Assembly: GCA_028583605.1 (NCBI GenBank)
Contig: CM053329.1
Coordinates: 1,302,001 to 1,366,000 of the forward strand
DNA: 64,000 nt
Origin: Dastarcus helophoroides
Lineage: Eukaryota; Arthropoda; Insecta; Coleoptera; Bothrideridae
Direction of reading: 5' to 3'
In this document: one piece after another, positions 37,073-48,870 of the stretch
Layout of the letters: the number at the start of each line of letters is the position of its first letter
How positions within the stretch are numbered: position 1 is the stretch's first letter
Translations under genes and position numbers: made by a program
The notes under the pieces: generated by a model
The model's database searches: none
What the model saw: only the letters and a program-made list of their open reading frames with translations
What the model was told of the DNA's origin: nothing

Positions 37073-39148
37073 AAATATTTGTATATCGATCAGTAAGTTG
37101 GCAAAATCAGTTCGACAAACGAATATTATCCTTCACTGATGATGTTGTAGAGCAAAATCAGTGTGAATATTACGGAATTTGTAATCCTTTTAAAATTGTA
37201 TTGTACATTTTACTGTTAATGATAATAAGAACGACTTACATCGCTTAAGGGTATTCGGTAAGAGAGGTTTAAAGTAGGAAAAGCTAATTGCCCATATTTA
37301 GGTGCTCAAATCGATACACCGAAGAGTCTTTAAAAATTAATTTGGATATGATTAGGCAAGATGTGAATGTGTTAAGATACGTATACAGACAAAGTTTTCG
37401 TAATCTCAACAATATATAAACCATTTACAACGGGCTCTAAACTAATTAATACACCAAACGGATAATCCAACTTTTGAATCCTGTATGCTTTCAGACGAAT
37501 ATGCGCTTTTATGTCCTGGTAGCCATGGCAACTGGAAACATTAAGTGCATTCCTCCAGCTGTAATATCTACTGAAAATTCCCGTCGCCCGGTCCCCATTC
37601 ATTCGCTTCGAAACTCGATCCTTTAATTCCACGTTAAACACAATGCGATCCGTTTTCAGGAAATTTGAACAACCTTTAACATTGTGCGTTTTGGATTGGT
37701 AGCCAATGTAGCCCGCCTTAGCAGTTTATTTTAATCGGAAACGCTTTGGTGGGGTGCCTAAGGAATATAATAGGCAATTATCATTGTTGTTTAAGTTTCG
37801 TTTTTGCAAAGTTGTAGAGATGACAAAGGAGGGTAAACTTCCTAAAATCAATAATGTAAGTGTAGTATAGCTACGCCAACGCTTTAGTATAAAGTGATTT
37901 TTTTAGAGAAAACTTTTACAGGGGCAGGTTTTATAACTTTCGTTTGTGCAGCAAATCAGATTGAGAGAGGAAAAGAAGTTAATAGGACAAGGGAAATAAG
38001 GGCAGAAAAGTTGTCAAGTACCTCATAAAGTTTTAGTTCTAGTTACTGGTTAGAAGAAAAAATTGCATTATAAAAGTCATATTTTTTTTATATTCCTCTA
38101 GAGTAATATCTTAGAGAGCAACAGCTTCTGTAATGGTTCTAATATCTTACGAAAATTTAAAGACAACCATAAAACTTTTATTGCACCGTAAAAGCAACAT
38201 GATACCTGTTATCTACATTTATTCTTAATAATAAGGAATCTATACATTGTATTACATCCCGATGAGATGGTATTTTATATAAGATCTAATGAGCGTATTT
38301 AGGCAACGTAGTTTAATTATTATATAGAGAATGTAATTAACCATTGCTTTTCTGATTGCTATAAAAGATATGACTTATGAAATCTTTTGAATGGTAAATT
38401 AAAATGATATGATATTTTATTAGTAAAATCGATACTTGTTCGTCATAAATGAAACGAATGATCATGAAGTTTTGGCGAAAAAAATTAAATGGGCTGCGGA
38501 TTTTCTATGATAAAAAATTAATTTTTGTTCCCTACAAAATTGAGAGCAAGTTTGATTTTATTCCGTTTTAGATAAAAACACAAACTAATTGCAAATAGAG
38601 TGACTTAATTTTCAAGAGTATTTTGAGTACTATATCATTGTTTGGCGTAAGTAATTACTGGGTTCGTAATAAGCACCTAAACGAAAATAGTTAGAAACAA
38701 AATTATGAGGCATTAAATAATTGTTACATAAAAATATTTTTGACCAAAGTTTGGTTCAAACTTTGGGTATTCAATTCTTTTCTTAAATGAAATACCATGT
38801 ATCGGATGATCAAATGAAAGAATCTAGTTGACTGTGAAAATTTCTCATGTTAAGTATGTTTTAAATGGGTTGACAACTGCGAGGTTTTAATATTTGATTT
38901 ACTATTGTAAATAATAACAATCCTACGGGTAAAAAAAAAGATTTTATATAAAATCATTCAAAAGGAATTCATTGATTCATGAATTTGTGCATCAACCCAT
39001 TTTGTTAAAAAAAAAATACCTATCTAAGCGACACTTGACAGATCAACTAAAACAATCAATAAGTGATCGCATGCCTTTTTTGCTATGTCTCCTTGTAACA
39101 AAAAATTTCAGCACACTTGATGACTTTTTCATTTTAACACCCCATATA
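37073..39148. other. No gene confirmed
   Basis: A minus-strand 89-codon frame at 37,372-37,641 lies in slightly less AT-rich sequence but has no recognisable motif. The rest is AT-rich without visible structure. Confidence 0.35.
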
Positions 39149-40115
39149 CAGGATGATCGAAATTAGGTCTACAGTATTGCTAGCTTTTTTATTATTAAAT
39201 ATACGAAAGTGGTTAAATTAGCAAACTTGTACAGTTTTTGGCATTGATTAAGATAGTATTATAAAAAAAAACAATTGGACATCACGTTTTTAAGATTTTT
39301 GACAATTACAATTTTTTAAACAGAATACCCTGTATATCTTATATTTTTATAAAATATAATGAAATTTATAATAAAAATAATTGCTGTAAATGTAATACTA
39401 AGATAAATAATAACTAGGAGCTATGAGCTGCTCGACTTCGTTTTAGTCATAAGTATGCCGTGAGAAAAGTTCATTTAAAATATTTCGACTTTTTTTTCGT
39501 GAATGATAAAAGATACGTGAAATTTAAGCAAAACATCTTAGACAATAATTTCTTAGATAAAATGGATTTATTCAGCAGACAACATGTCACATTCCACTAG
39601 GAGTAAGCTCCTAGTTCGAGAAGAAGTTAATGAAATAAATGGCAAAACCATCTTGAAAATTATTCATTATGTCCTGAAATGAGCCGAGCAATGCATTGAA
39701 GAGCGAAGAAATATTTTCAAGCAGCTTCTGAAGGCGAATGAGCAATTTATTTGTTATTTATTTATGAAATAATATTTCCTGTTTGTTAGTACTAACTCTA
39801 ATATCCTTATTAAACTGTTGAAATTTGGTTGCGTAGTACATTACAATCTACTAGGATAATTTCACATTTATTTTCGATCTCTTATAATGTACGTATAGGT
39901 CCTCATAACTCCGTTATTTTTCATCTTAGCAAAAAAATTTTATTCTATATTCAACTAATTTTCGTAAAAACGTGAAATATTCTGTGTCCCATTTAAAATA
40001 TTGTAACTTTGTCAAATAACGCATCCAAACCCTACCAGTTTGCTAATTTAACCAATTTTGTATCTTTACTAATACCAAAGTTAGCAATGCTGCAGACTTA
40101 ATTTGGGTCAGTCTG
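39149..40115. mobile_element. TA-flanked TIR element
   Basis: The left end CAGGATGATCGAAATTAGGT and the right end on minus CAGACTGACCCAAATTAAGT are bordered by TA. The inverted match runs about 100 bp and includes GGTTAAATTAGCAAACT in both arms. No transposase is visible. Confidence 0.7.
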
Positions 40116-41149
40116 TATTACTATCACTTCTGACAGAGTATTCGATCCATAATGCAGCAGGGTCAAGTTTTTTATCTAAAAAGAATGTTTTATTTTTAAT
40201 ATAAAATTCATATGGCTTTAAAAAGCAGCAATCAAGACTTTATGAATAAAATTGAATAGCATGGAACAAAATGTAGCTAAAATAAATAAACAATTTCTGA
40301 TAGCTGAGACCCCTAATCTTAAACACTGTGCAAATTTAATTAACCTTGTGAGTGGTTGCTGCTAATGATAAGATCAAGACTAACCAAATTTGTCTTTTAT
40401 AATGAAATTAAGCGGTCTAGATGGAAAGCCGTAGGCGCGAGCGTGTTAATGCATAATCGGTTTACTCAGAACGTATCAAAAGCGTCAACAGTCATATTTA
40501 GAAGACTCCTTTACCATGGTCTTACTCCTGAATGTTTAAAATCACGCTTAGAAGAGAAGAGCCTCATAATAAATTGTATTATCTGTAAGCAACATGACAG
40601 CACATATTAATGATGCCTTGATTTATACATACTTGGTTTATACATACAGTGTGAATAAAAGGCATGGAAATATGTAAATAAAATAGCAACCACCGAATTA
40701 AAATCAAATCCTCGAATAGGTCGATTTTGACCTTAAAAAAACCCATCCTTAATTGATAATAATTATTATCATCAGTTGATAGTCTTTCGTTTTAGAATTT
40801 GATGTCATCGTCATTTCTTTTTATCGAAAATAAATTGTTGTGATTCCAATGATATGTAACTTAATGCCATTTGTCGTTGATATTTCATCAAGTTAATCGG
40901 CCAAATTTTTGTAAACTATTTTGTGTATAATTTTACGAAAAATAAAAGGAATAGAATGGGAAAACATCAATGCCAATCTATCTGTTAGACTTTCAAATAA
41001 TTTGGAACTTTCATCGTCATTGACAAATGCGTTAGTGCGTAGGAGCACCATCCTCTTAGTACTGTAAATTATTGTTTGGTAAATCTGTATCTTCGCAATT
41101 TCACTGAAGAACACACGAATCGTAAAATCAAGATATTCCTATACTATTA
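40116..41149. other. No gene recognised
   Basis: An isolated element end (ACAGTGTGAATAAAAGGCAT at about 40,646) resembles the end at 23,608, but no partner was found. The rest is unremarkable. Confidence 0.4.
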
Positions 41150-41458
41150 ATGTAGAATGATCCCTATATTCAATAGTCTACATTGCCAGCCTTGTATTTG
41201 TGTTTTCCAAATTAATATATTAGTAAAAAAATGACAACAGTTTAGATTTAAAAATTGAAATACAAATCTTGTCCCCTGAAACCAAAAAATATTAGAAAAC
41301 ACAACAAAGGCTGCTCTAACGCTTTTCGATAGCCAAGTTATCATCTTCAGAGAGATACCTAATATTAAAATTAACCCCTATATACTAAGAATATTCACTT
41401 GGTGCATGATCGACCGCATTCGAACGCGCATGCGCATCTAATCATACAGGTCGCAGTG
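41150..41458 (-). repeat. 3' tail of the adjacent PLE, with hammerhead-like hairpin
   Basis: This follows the stop codon of the GIY-YIG frame on the minus strand. It contains CTGAAGA, an extra T, GATA, a short loop, TATC, then GAAAAGCGTTAGAG (about 41,325-41,355). The continuation shares words with 36,996-37,072. The hairpin position after the endonuclease domain supports its being part of the PLE tail. Confidence 0.5.
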
Positions 41459-41984
41459 TCACAATTCCTTATCTATCAACCTGAACTCTTTTAACAGAGA
41501 TGAGTGGCCTAAAGGCCCAGCGCAACCATTTATAAGGTTGTCTTCAGCCTTATAGATGGCTAAGCTTTCACATGCATTTAACATATAATTCTTATCTACT
41601 ACTGTTAAGAATTTAATATAATTATCTATCCTATGATCTAATTCAAAAGCATGTCTAGTTAAACTTGACTTATCAATTCTTCCGTACCTCAAATGCCAAA
41701 TGCTCCTTCAGTCGGATTTTAAGAGATCGTCTAGTTTGCCCGACATATTTTTGAGGACAATCCTTACATGAAATTTTGTAAATACCGGACTTATCCGTTT
41801 GCTCTACTTTATCCTTTAAACTACCCAAAAGCAAATTTAATTTGCCGTTAGAACTATAAACAACCCGAAAACCGTGTTTACGTAAAATTCCACCCAAACC
41901 ATGCGTAAGGGAGGATTCAAATGGAAGTGAGACGCACTTAAAGTTTTTGTTTTCATCAGCTCGGAAAGTTGTGATATTTACCAA
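41459..41984 (-). pseudogene. Penelope-like element GIY-YIG endonuclease domain, decayed
   Basis: The minus strand carries SGIYKISCKDCPQKYVGQT then RRSLKIRLKEHLA. This is the GIY...YVG core of the GIY-YIG nuclease with the conserved Arg (R of GQTRR) and the CxxC-like spacing before it that is typical of Penelope endonucleases. A one-frame shift then continues RYGRIDKSSLTRHAFELDHR and YMLNACESLAIYKAEDNLIN, the usual H...E tail. The reverse transcriptase part expected upstream (higher coordinates) is missing. This domain normally nicks target DNA for retrotransposition. The frameshift and truncation make this copy non-functional. Confidence 0.8.
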
Positions 41985-42019
41985 TTCATATTTGATTTTT
42001 TTCTTATTAATAATTTTAT

Positions 42020-42255
42020 AAAAGCCTTATGGGTGGCTAAGCTTCACATGCATTTAACATAAAATTTTTATTTACTACTCTTAACAGTTTAACCTATCCT
42101 ATTATCTAATTCAAAAGCATGTTGAGCCACACTTGACTTCTCAGTTCTTTCATACTTCAAATAAGGCAAATGCTCCTTTAGTCGGATTTTAAGAGATCGT
42201 CTAGTCTGCCCAACGTACTTTTAAGGACAATCATTACAGGAAATTTGGTAAATAA
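42020..42255 (-). pseudogene. Second partial copy of the PLE endonuclease region
   Basis: This repeats 41,535-41,785 in the same orientation. Shared words include AATGCTCC, TTTAAGAGATCGTCTAGT and CATGCATTTAACATA, but the copy has more substitutions and stops. It covers only the YVG-to-E part of the domain. It ends where the A/T-rich tract begins. Confidence 0.65.
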
Positions 42256-44782
42256 AATAAAATAAAATTTCAAGAATAACTCAAAATTTTGGCAATCGAG
42301 ATTTTCAAACGCAAGTGAATATTTCAAGAAGCAGTAGAAATTTCTAATTTTTAAAAAGTCGTAATTTTCCACTAAAAATCGAGTTTGTCAAAAACAGCCA
42401 AGATTTTCAATAGGTAAGTATTTTGATATAAGTCGAGATTTTTAATAAAAATTAATATCCCAAAAAATCCGAATTTCAAGCTAAAAATGAAGCTTCGAAA
42501 AAAAAATGGAAAATGTAATCTTAAAAGTTGAAGTTAATTGCGAGAGTTTAAAGTCCAAATTTTGAGTCTGAAACCGAAATGTTGGGTTGTTTTGCATGTA
42601 AGATTTTATAAAAAAAAAATTAAAAGCCTTATGAAAAAATCGGTTTTGAAACAAACTGAACATTTTTAAAGTGTAGCATTTTTTTATTAGTTTTTTTCCT
42701 CTCTTTTTAGACTTAAGGACTTGAAACGTTTAATTAAAATTCGAAATTTTAAAAAACACTTAATGCTTCAAATTTTTCTGTAAATATTCATTTTTTTTTT
42801 AAATTTCAGGGTTTACAATTGTAATTTTTAAACTGGGAAACTCGAATTTTTGTACAAATTTCGAGTTTTTTCTGAATGTTGACTCTTCTTCTCTAACTTT
42901 CCAATATTAATTAAAAGTTTTTTTTTCTCTTAATTTCGAGTGTTATTTTAAAGTTGCACACGAGTGACTGATGGGTGCCTGGTGGCATTGGTTATTCATT
43001 ACTATACTACTTGATTTATTATTGCTACTGTCCAGCAGACAATTAAAAGAAACATCTAGAGGCACCTATAACTTCACTTACTCTATTACATTTCTGAAAA
43101 TTATGTTGGAAAATGAATCTTAGGTCAAAAAATTATTCACGAAATAGGTTATGGTTAGATTCAATGGATTAACCCTTTAAATACATAAAATTCAAATATT
43201 AGACTGACATGATGAAAAACTTAATAAATGAAAGAAGTTGATACTTGACATTATTTTTTTAATGATCTTTCAATGAGTGATCTTGAACGTTTAAATAAAT
43301 ACATTTTTAAATACTGGATTAATCTTCTACCCTCGATAAGTAAGTAAAGGCGATATTATTATCTAAAAAATTTTAGAATAATATATAGATAAAGCGGCAT
43401 TAGTGTATTTACATTTTTCATGAGCAATATTTTAATTTTATTGAAAAATTGTTAGTTTCTGGCATATCGAATGAAAACGTGCTTTGAGGTGGCTACTTAG
43501 AGGTGACTTTCCCTCAAAAAAATGGTCAATAGTTTAAAAAGCAGGTAGTCGCCTACAAAAACCAGTAAACTAAATCTACCAAGATCTAATAGCAAGAGAG
43601 AATTTTTATTGGTCGCTTTTGATGATCAATTGCTGGGTTGCTACCCTTCCTGATTTTCAAATGTACGAAAATTAAATTATTTATTTATGTATTATGTAAT
43701 AATGCTGTAATAATTACAAAATCATGCTAAAATGTTTCTAATTTAAGCTGATTTTTAGAATTATTTTTGCTTTGAATTATTTTAATAGATAATTCTTACA
43801 ACGTAATGAAATACAAGTTCATTTACATCCTTAATTTGATGAATTTAAGCTTATAGCGGTGGAAATGAGATAAATAAAAAAATTTCGTCTCCTTGTTTTA
43901 TCTTGGAAAGAAGCTATATTTTATTTCGCGACATGCCCTACTTCATTCTTCCATAACTCAAGCAAATTATGCGATAATTTTCTTTAGCAAGCTCTCTCCG
44001 CTCATTTAATCAATACGGGAAATTATGGTAAACTTTTCTGCAAGTTTCGGACTTTATAACACTGCAGACATACCCAGGCTGAAACGAAAGAGTCTGGAGT
44101 GCTATACCATTTTATTCTCCCTATTGGAATCATCTTGCATATTGCCGGCTTTTAAAACTTTTAAACCCTTACCGCAAAGTGAGGAAAGGTATTAGAAAAT
44201 CATTTTAAATTTTAATTAAGATTGATGCTTTAAAATGTGCTGAATATTTTCAAGTTAATGCCGTTAAGGAAAAGGTTTTTTGTATGGATTCTAATAATAT
44301 TACCATGGCGCAACATAATTCATCTTAGCACCCTTCGTTTAACAATGTGATAAATGATCATAACTTTTCATTAAACGGGAAACTATGTATGTGTCTATCC
44401 GACAATTTTCCTGTTTTTTCGGTTTCAACGCGAGAACAAAACAGTGCCTATGATAAATGACATCATCCATTTTGTTCTCCGACCAAACACACTAGTTTTC
44501 CGGGACAATAATGTTCAGAAACTTCGCTAGCTAAATGTCGGAGAGTATAGGTGTAAAAACTACGGAAGACTCGAAGCAATCTACTTAACAGCAAATCCTC
44601 TTGTTGAAACTTTTTGCTCATCAGATTTTTCACGATAAATATAATTCCGATTCCTACAACTGAATCTTCAATTAAAAGAAATTAATCCAATGCCAGTGTC
44701 TGCTTTACCATCAGATATTTAGTTAAAATGCTTAGTTTCCAAATATTTATCTGATTGTCATACTTTTAAAACATGAATTTAT
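42256..44782. other. A/T-rich repeat tract, then no gene recognised
   Basis: To about 42,960 the sequence has the degenerate A/T texture seen at 6-8 kb. The remainder, up to the retrozyme array, has no recognisable frame or element. The segment 43,980-44,160 is less AT-rich but shows no coding signal. Confidence 0.4.
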
Positions 44783-44816
44783 ACTCGCTCGACGCTGTAA
44801 TTTTTAGTAACATGTC

Positions 44817-44901
44817 GAACATTTATTAGCATTTGTGTTGGTTACCAACACGAGCTAACAAGAGAACCGTATTGTTTCCACACTTCGACTAATAAATGTT
44901 C
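44817..44901 (+). ncRNA. Decayed hammerhead ribozyme
   Basis: The outer arms GAACATTTATTAG and CTAATAAATGTTC and parts of stems I and II (CCAA, CTAACAAG) survive. The CTGACGA core is reduced to CACGA and the GAAACCGGTA segment to GAACCGTA. Loss of invariant core bases predicts no cleavage. Confidence 0.6.
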
Positions 44902-44974
44902 AGACTATAGGTCGTAAATTATGAATCCTTCGGCATCTTAGACAGCAATTCCTTCGGAAATGTTTCTCTTGTCG

Positions 44975-45074
44975 GAACATTTATTAGCATTCGAGTTGGA
45001 TATACCAAACTGACGAGATCTAACAAGATCGAAACCGGTATTTGGTTTCCAAACTTCGAATCTAATAAATGTTC
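44975..45074 (+). ncRNA. Hammerhead ribozyme, type I, intact core
   Basis: CTGACGA lies at 45,010-45,016. Stem II is GATCT/AGATC with loop AACA (45,017-45,030), followed by GAA at 45,031-45,033. The palindromic stem III ACCGGT is at 45,034-45,039, and predicted cleavage follows A45040. Stem I pairs CCAAA (45,005-45,009) with TTTGG (45,041-45,045) and, past an internal loop, ATTCGAGTTGG with CCAAACTTCGAAT. The arms then extend to GAACATTTATTAG/CTAATAAATGTTC. All invariant core positions are present. Confidence 0.9.
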
Positions 45075-45352
45075 AAACCTATTGGTCTGTGCATTATAGA
45101 ATCCTTGTCTTCTGGGAACTCTCCTAGAGAGCAACCGCTTCGCTAGGTGGCAGTGTTTCAACTGTTGGTAGTTCAGCTACCTATGATTCACTAATACACG
45201 CCTGGAGGGCTGCATGAATTTGTAGTCTAGGTTGCATTCTTCTTGCATACGACATTGTTGGCGATGGCCATAGTTTCTCTATGGACCAATAGGTGGTAGT
45301 ACTAAAAAGTCACTCGCTCGACGCCTGTGAATGTTTTAGTACTTACTTGTCG

Positions 45353-45452
45353 GAACATTTATTAGCATTCGAGTTGGATATACCAAACTGACGAGATCTA
45401 ACAAGATCGAAACCGGTATTTGGTTTCCAAACTTCGAATCTAATAAATGTTC
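45353..45452 (+). ncRNA. Hammerhead ribozyme, type I, second intact copy
   Basis: This copy is identical to 44,975-45,074 at a spacing of 378 bp. Predicted cleavage follows A45418. Together with the first copy it brackets one full unit. Confidence 0.9.
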
Positions 45453-45627
45453 AAACCTATTGGTCTGTGCATTATAGAATCCTTGTCTTCTGGGAACTCT
45501 CCTAGAGAGCAACCGCTTCGCTAGGTGGCAGTGTTTCAACTGTTGGTAGTTCAGCTACCTATGATTCACTAATACACGCCTGGAGGGCTGCATGAATTTG
45601 TAGTCTAGGTTGCATTCTTCTTGCATA

Positions 45628-47759
45628 TATCATTATAATGTTTATGCAAAAAAAATCACTACAAAAAAAGAGGGGAATTATTGGGGTCGAGCAAGCTTTT
45701 AAAAAATGTGCCCCTATTTACATATCACTTTCTATAAACACCAAAATTGGTTTTTCCAAAAATCAAAATAATTGCAATAAAATCGACAATCAATATAATA
45801 AAATTTGCTCGTATTCCAATTTAATATCATTAGGATTATAACATTGGAACAATCAAACTGAAATGCTAAAATATGAAATATTATACGTTATTGTAGAATA
45901 TCAGAATATTCATAACTATTAAACTGTATTAACGATTAAAACAGCAACAGAATATGACAACATTTTACATTCATTTCAACTAGTTAAGTGCATAGTGCTG
46001 TTATATAAATTATAGCAATTGTGAACAATATTGATTGGTTTACTCATTTTTAAGGAATTTTCTTTTACATACTGATACGATGGTAATGGAAAACAAAAAT
46101 GCATTTTGAAAAAGCAGGTTTCCAGTTTTTTGATCGAGGATTATTGGACGTTGAAAATACTGTATCCAAAAAGAAACAATTTTTCGTCATTAAAAGAACT
46201 GGAACTTCAGTGATTATATTTTGACTTAGATATACAATTTTACCTACAAACACATGCTCTCTATTATTTATAGAAAATAAATTACGAAGAAAACTGCCCA
46301 ATAAAATTAAAAGTAGCTCGCGTTTTTGAGATTCCAAATTCTTTCGTTTGAGGTAAGAAATACTTAAAAAGTTTAACCGAACAAATAAAACCGGATTTTG
46401 GAAGAAAAAAAATGTAAATAATTAATATGGCAAAACTATTCTGGAAAAAGTATTGCAATGGAATTAAAAAATCACTGCCAAAAAATAAGCAAAATATACT
46501 GTGAGATCTTTGCAAAAAATATAGGATGAGTCCATATATCCAACTAATTAAACGCCAATCTAGCACAGAATTGAACTGTGAAACTACTGTGAATTATTTG
46601 CTAACCGCAAGGATTCTACATACAAGGATTTAAAAATGATATAAATCATTACAACCAAAACAGAGAAACTAAATTCGACGCTTATCTTAGAAACCCAACT
46701 AAACTTGTATTCTCTTCTGAAGATATGACCTACGAAGACTACAAAACTCTTTTGTCTACAGACGAATAATAAGCCAACAATAGAATTTGTTATCCTATCC
46801 GCTGAATATATTCCAAAGTAATAATTTCCCTACTCACATGGATCTTTAGTCTAATATGTATTCCTGCAATTTTCACCAGTAAAGAAATGTAGGCAATGAT
46901 AATTGATTACTATCGTTGACTAGCGTTGGGGGAGAAGCAAAAGCCTCTTATTGTTATAGGCTGGAATTGGTCCACCCCTGTAAAGCTTATAATCACCAAC
47001 TCTGCGTGATAACAAAAAATAATGATGCAGGAACAAAAGACAAGAAATAATCACTCTAATTGTATCACACCGTATGACCTATCTTATCTTCAAAACCCAG
47101 CTAATCCTGGCTTCATGGTCAACCTAGATAAACAACAAATAACATGCCTCAAGAAAAGAAACTCAAAATCTGTGTTACACATCGCAGCATATATTGTTTT
47201 AATAATTTAAATTTAAATAACAAATGCAAAACAATCAGAATAGGTAGCATATTTTTCAATTATCTCATAATGTCATAATAATAATATTTTAAAGCCTTTA
47301 CAAAGAAAAATAATCATTACTAAATTACTTCACAATTTTATAACTTTTTAATATTAAAAATACAAAAGGCTACTTCAGCAAAATACTGAAGAATATAAAA
47401 TGTGCGATACTTAATACTAACTTCAGTGAAAAGCGGACCGCAGATGGTTCACTGGCGTTTAAAACAAAAGGAGTGGGACGAACCCTTAAATTTAAATTTT
47501 AATGTTTGTGAAATCTCTTTGAAAATAATTAACGAACTATCATCATGGAGTCAGAAACTGGTGCATTAGTGAATAGAGAAGTGCGTCAAAACTTGCTAGT
47601 ATATCGTTGGAGTTTCGAATTAATCCCGACAATCAATTCCTTGTTGTTGTTTAGAATTTAGGACGTGTCGTGATGTATTTTTGGTATATGGCTTGAGGAT
47701 GTTAGATAAAAAAATCCAACAGAAGAAATAATCGGTACGGTGGAGTGTTCCATCAGAAC
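45628..47759. other. No gene confirmed
   Basis: A plus-strand stretch at about 46,616-46,769 reads open and acidic (AYLRNPTKLVFSSEDMTYED, ending LLSTDE and two stops). It could be the tail of a mobile-element protein, but I cannot identify it. The rest shows only short frames. Confidence 0.35.
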
Positions 47760-48870
47760 CCTCCCTAAGGAAACTGCAGATCTTATTTGTTTTGAAACAA
47801 CAACGTAACTGCTTTCAGGGAATGAGAATGCAGATTTTCTAGTTGGTCTAATTAAAATGTGCCTCACATCGACTTATTTTTGTTTTAATAGTAATTGGTA
47901 GTTTTTGCAAAGAACTGCTTGACACTCCAAAGGATTTTCCATTATCCCCAGCCGTAGCAGATATTTTCATGGAATCATTTAAAAATATCTCGCCGGAAAC
48001 TGAAGATTTAAAACCTAAGATATGGCCTTGTTATGTAGATGACATCATTATTGTAAGGCCACGCGGTAAGGATTCTCTAAATACGTTTTTAGAACACCTA
48101 AACAGTTTGAAATCTTTCATTAGCTTTACTATAAAAATAGAATCCAACGGCTCGCTTTCTTTTCTTGATATATACTTACTAGTCGCCCGTTTACCAAACA
48201 GTTGCATCTCTCATTCCATTTACCGAAAACCTACCCACACCAATCGTTATTTGCATACACAATCCCATCTTCGGCCTTCCCAAAAACTTTCTTGTAAATT
48301 CAATAACTTCACAAGCGGTAGTAACTTCACAGCCAACCAATCATTCAGATTAATTGAACAAAATTTGTTTTAATCTCCGCAACAACGCAACGGTTGCAAA
48401 TCTCACTACATTAAATCGGTGATCATCAATCATCAAATAACATGTTCACCCCACTCCTCTTCCTTCTCAAAATTTATGTGTTTACTCTAAAGCTTTTCTT
48501 TCTTACGTTCACAGAGTAACAGATAGAATAGAAATATTATTGAGAAAAAATAATTTTTCCATCATTGTCAAAAATTTAACATCTTCTACCAAATTTTATC
48601 CCTTTGGGTTGAGTTTCGTGATCTCATGGTGCAATATACATCTGAGCATCAAAGATGTTATATGTGTGGTCATTTTCCCAGTGAGCCATTGTGAAACATC
48701 AACATGAAATTGGACATAAGGTTCTGCTTGATATTAATATTTCAAATATTTCTAATTACTATAATAGGAAGATACGCGAAGCTACTGAAATTTAAAAGTT
48801 TCTGAAAAACATCAATAGAGACGACAATAACATGCTTTCCTTCACCTGAAAACCAACCATCAGTGACCTT
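47760..48870 (+). pseudogene. Penelope-like element reverse transcriptase, decayed
   Basis: Frames in order give LVGLIKMCLTSTYFCFNSNW, then after a shift DFPLSPAVADIFMESF, PCYVDDIIIVRPRGKD, GSLSFLDIYL, YRKPTHTNRYLHTQSH, later VTDRIEILLRKNNFS and HKVLLDINISN with REAT. These match Penelope-type RT: the SPLSPVVADIFME motif, the YVDD catalytic motif with both aspartates, the FLD and YRKPTHTDRYLH motifs, the thumb region and the end of the linked endonuclease domain. The longest open piece is 47,969-48,373. Stops and frameshifts elsewhere, and loss of the N-terminal part and most of the GIY-YIG core, make it a pseudogene. It lies about 2 kb from the retrozyme array. Confidence 0.85.

Larger units (their letters stand above)
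44783..45627 (+). mobile_element. Tandem retrozyme array (hammerhead units)
   Basis: Unit 1 (44,783-44,970) is diverged and internally deleted. Unit 2 (44,971-45,348) is complete at 378 bp. Unit 3 (45,349-45,627) appears identical to unit 2 over its 279 bp and is truncated on the right. All are head-to-tail and share sequence with the monomer at 1,024-1,405. Cleavage at the two intact ribozymes would release a 378-nt RNA (45,041-45,418) suited to circularisation. Antisense frames such as MKHCHLAKRLLSRR, seen twice, are by-products of the duplication. No target-site duplication was found around the array. Confidence 0.8.

Noticed and set aside
37372..37641. 89-codon minus-strand frame in less AT-rich DNA
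   Set aside because: No motif, splice context or related copy supports it. It is noted only as a possible relic.
44919..45539. Two similar minus-strand frames starting MKHCHLAKRLLSRR
   Set aside because: They run antisense across the hammerhead units and are alike only because the units are duplicated. The monomer at 1,024 does not preserve the frame as a gene.
44971..45627. CRISPR-like repeat array
   Set aside because: The units are 378-bp direct repeats with a ribozyme and no spacer structure, in a eukaryotic transposon-rich context.
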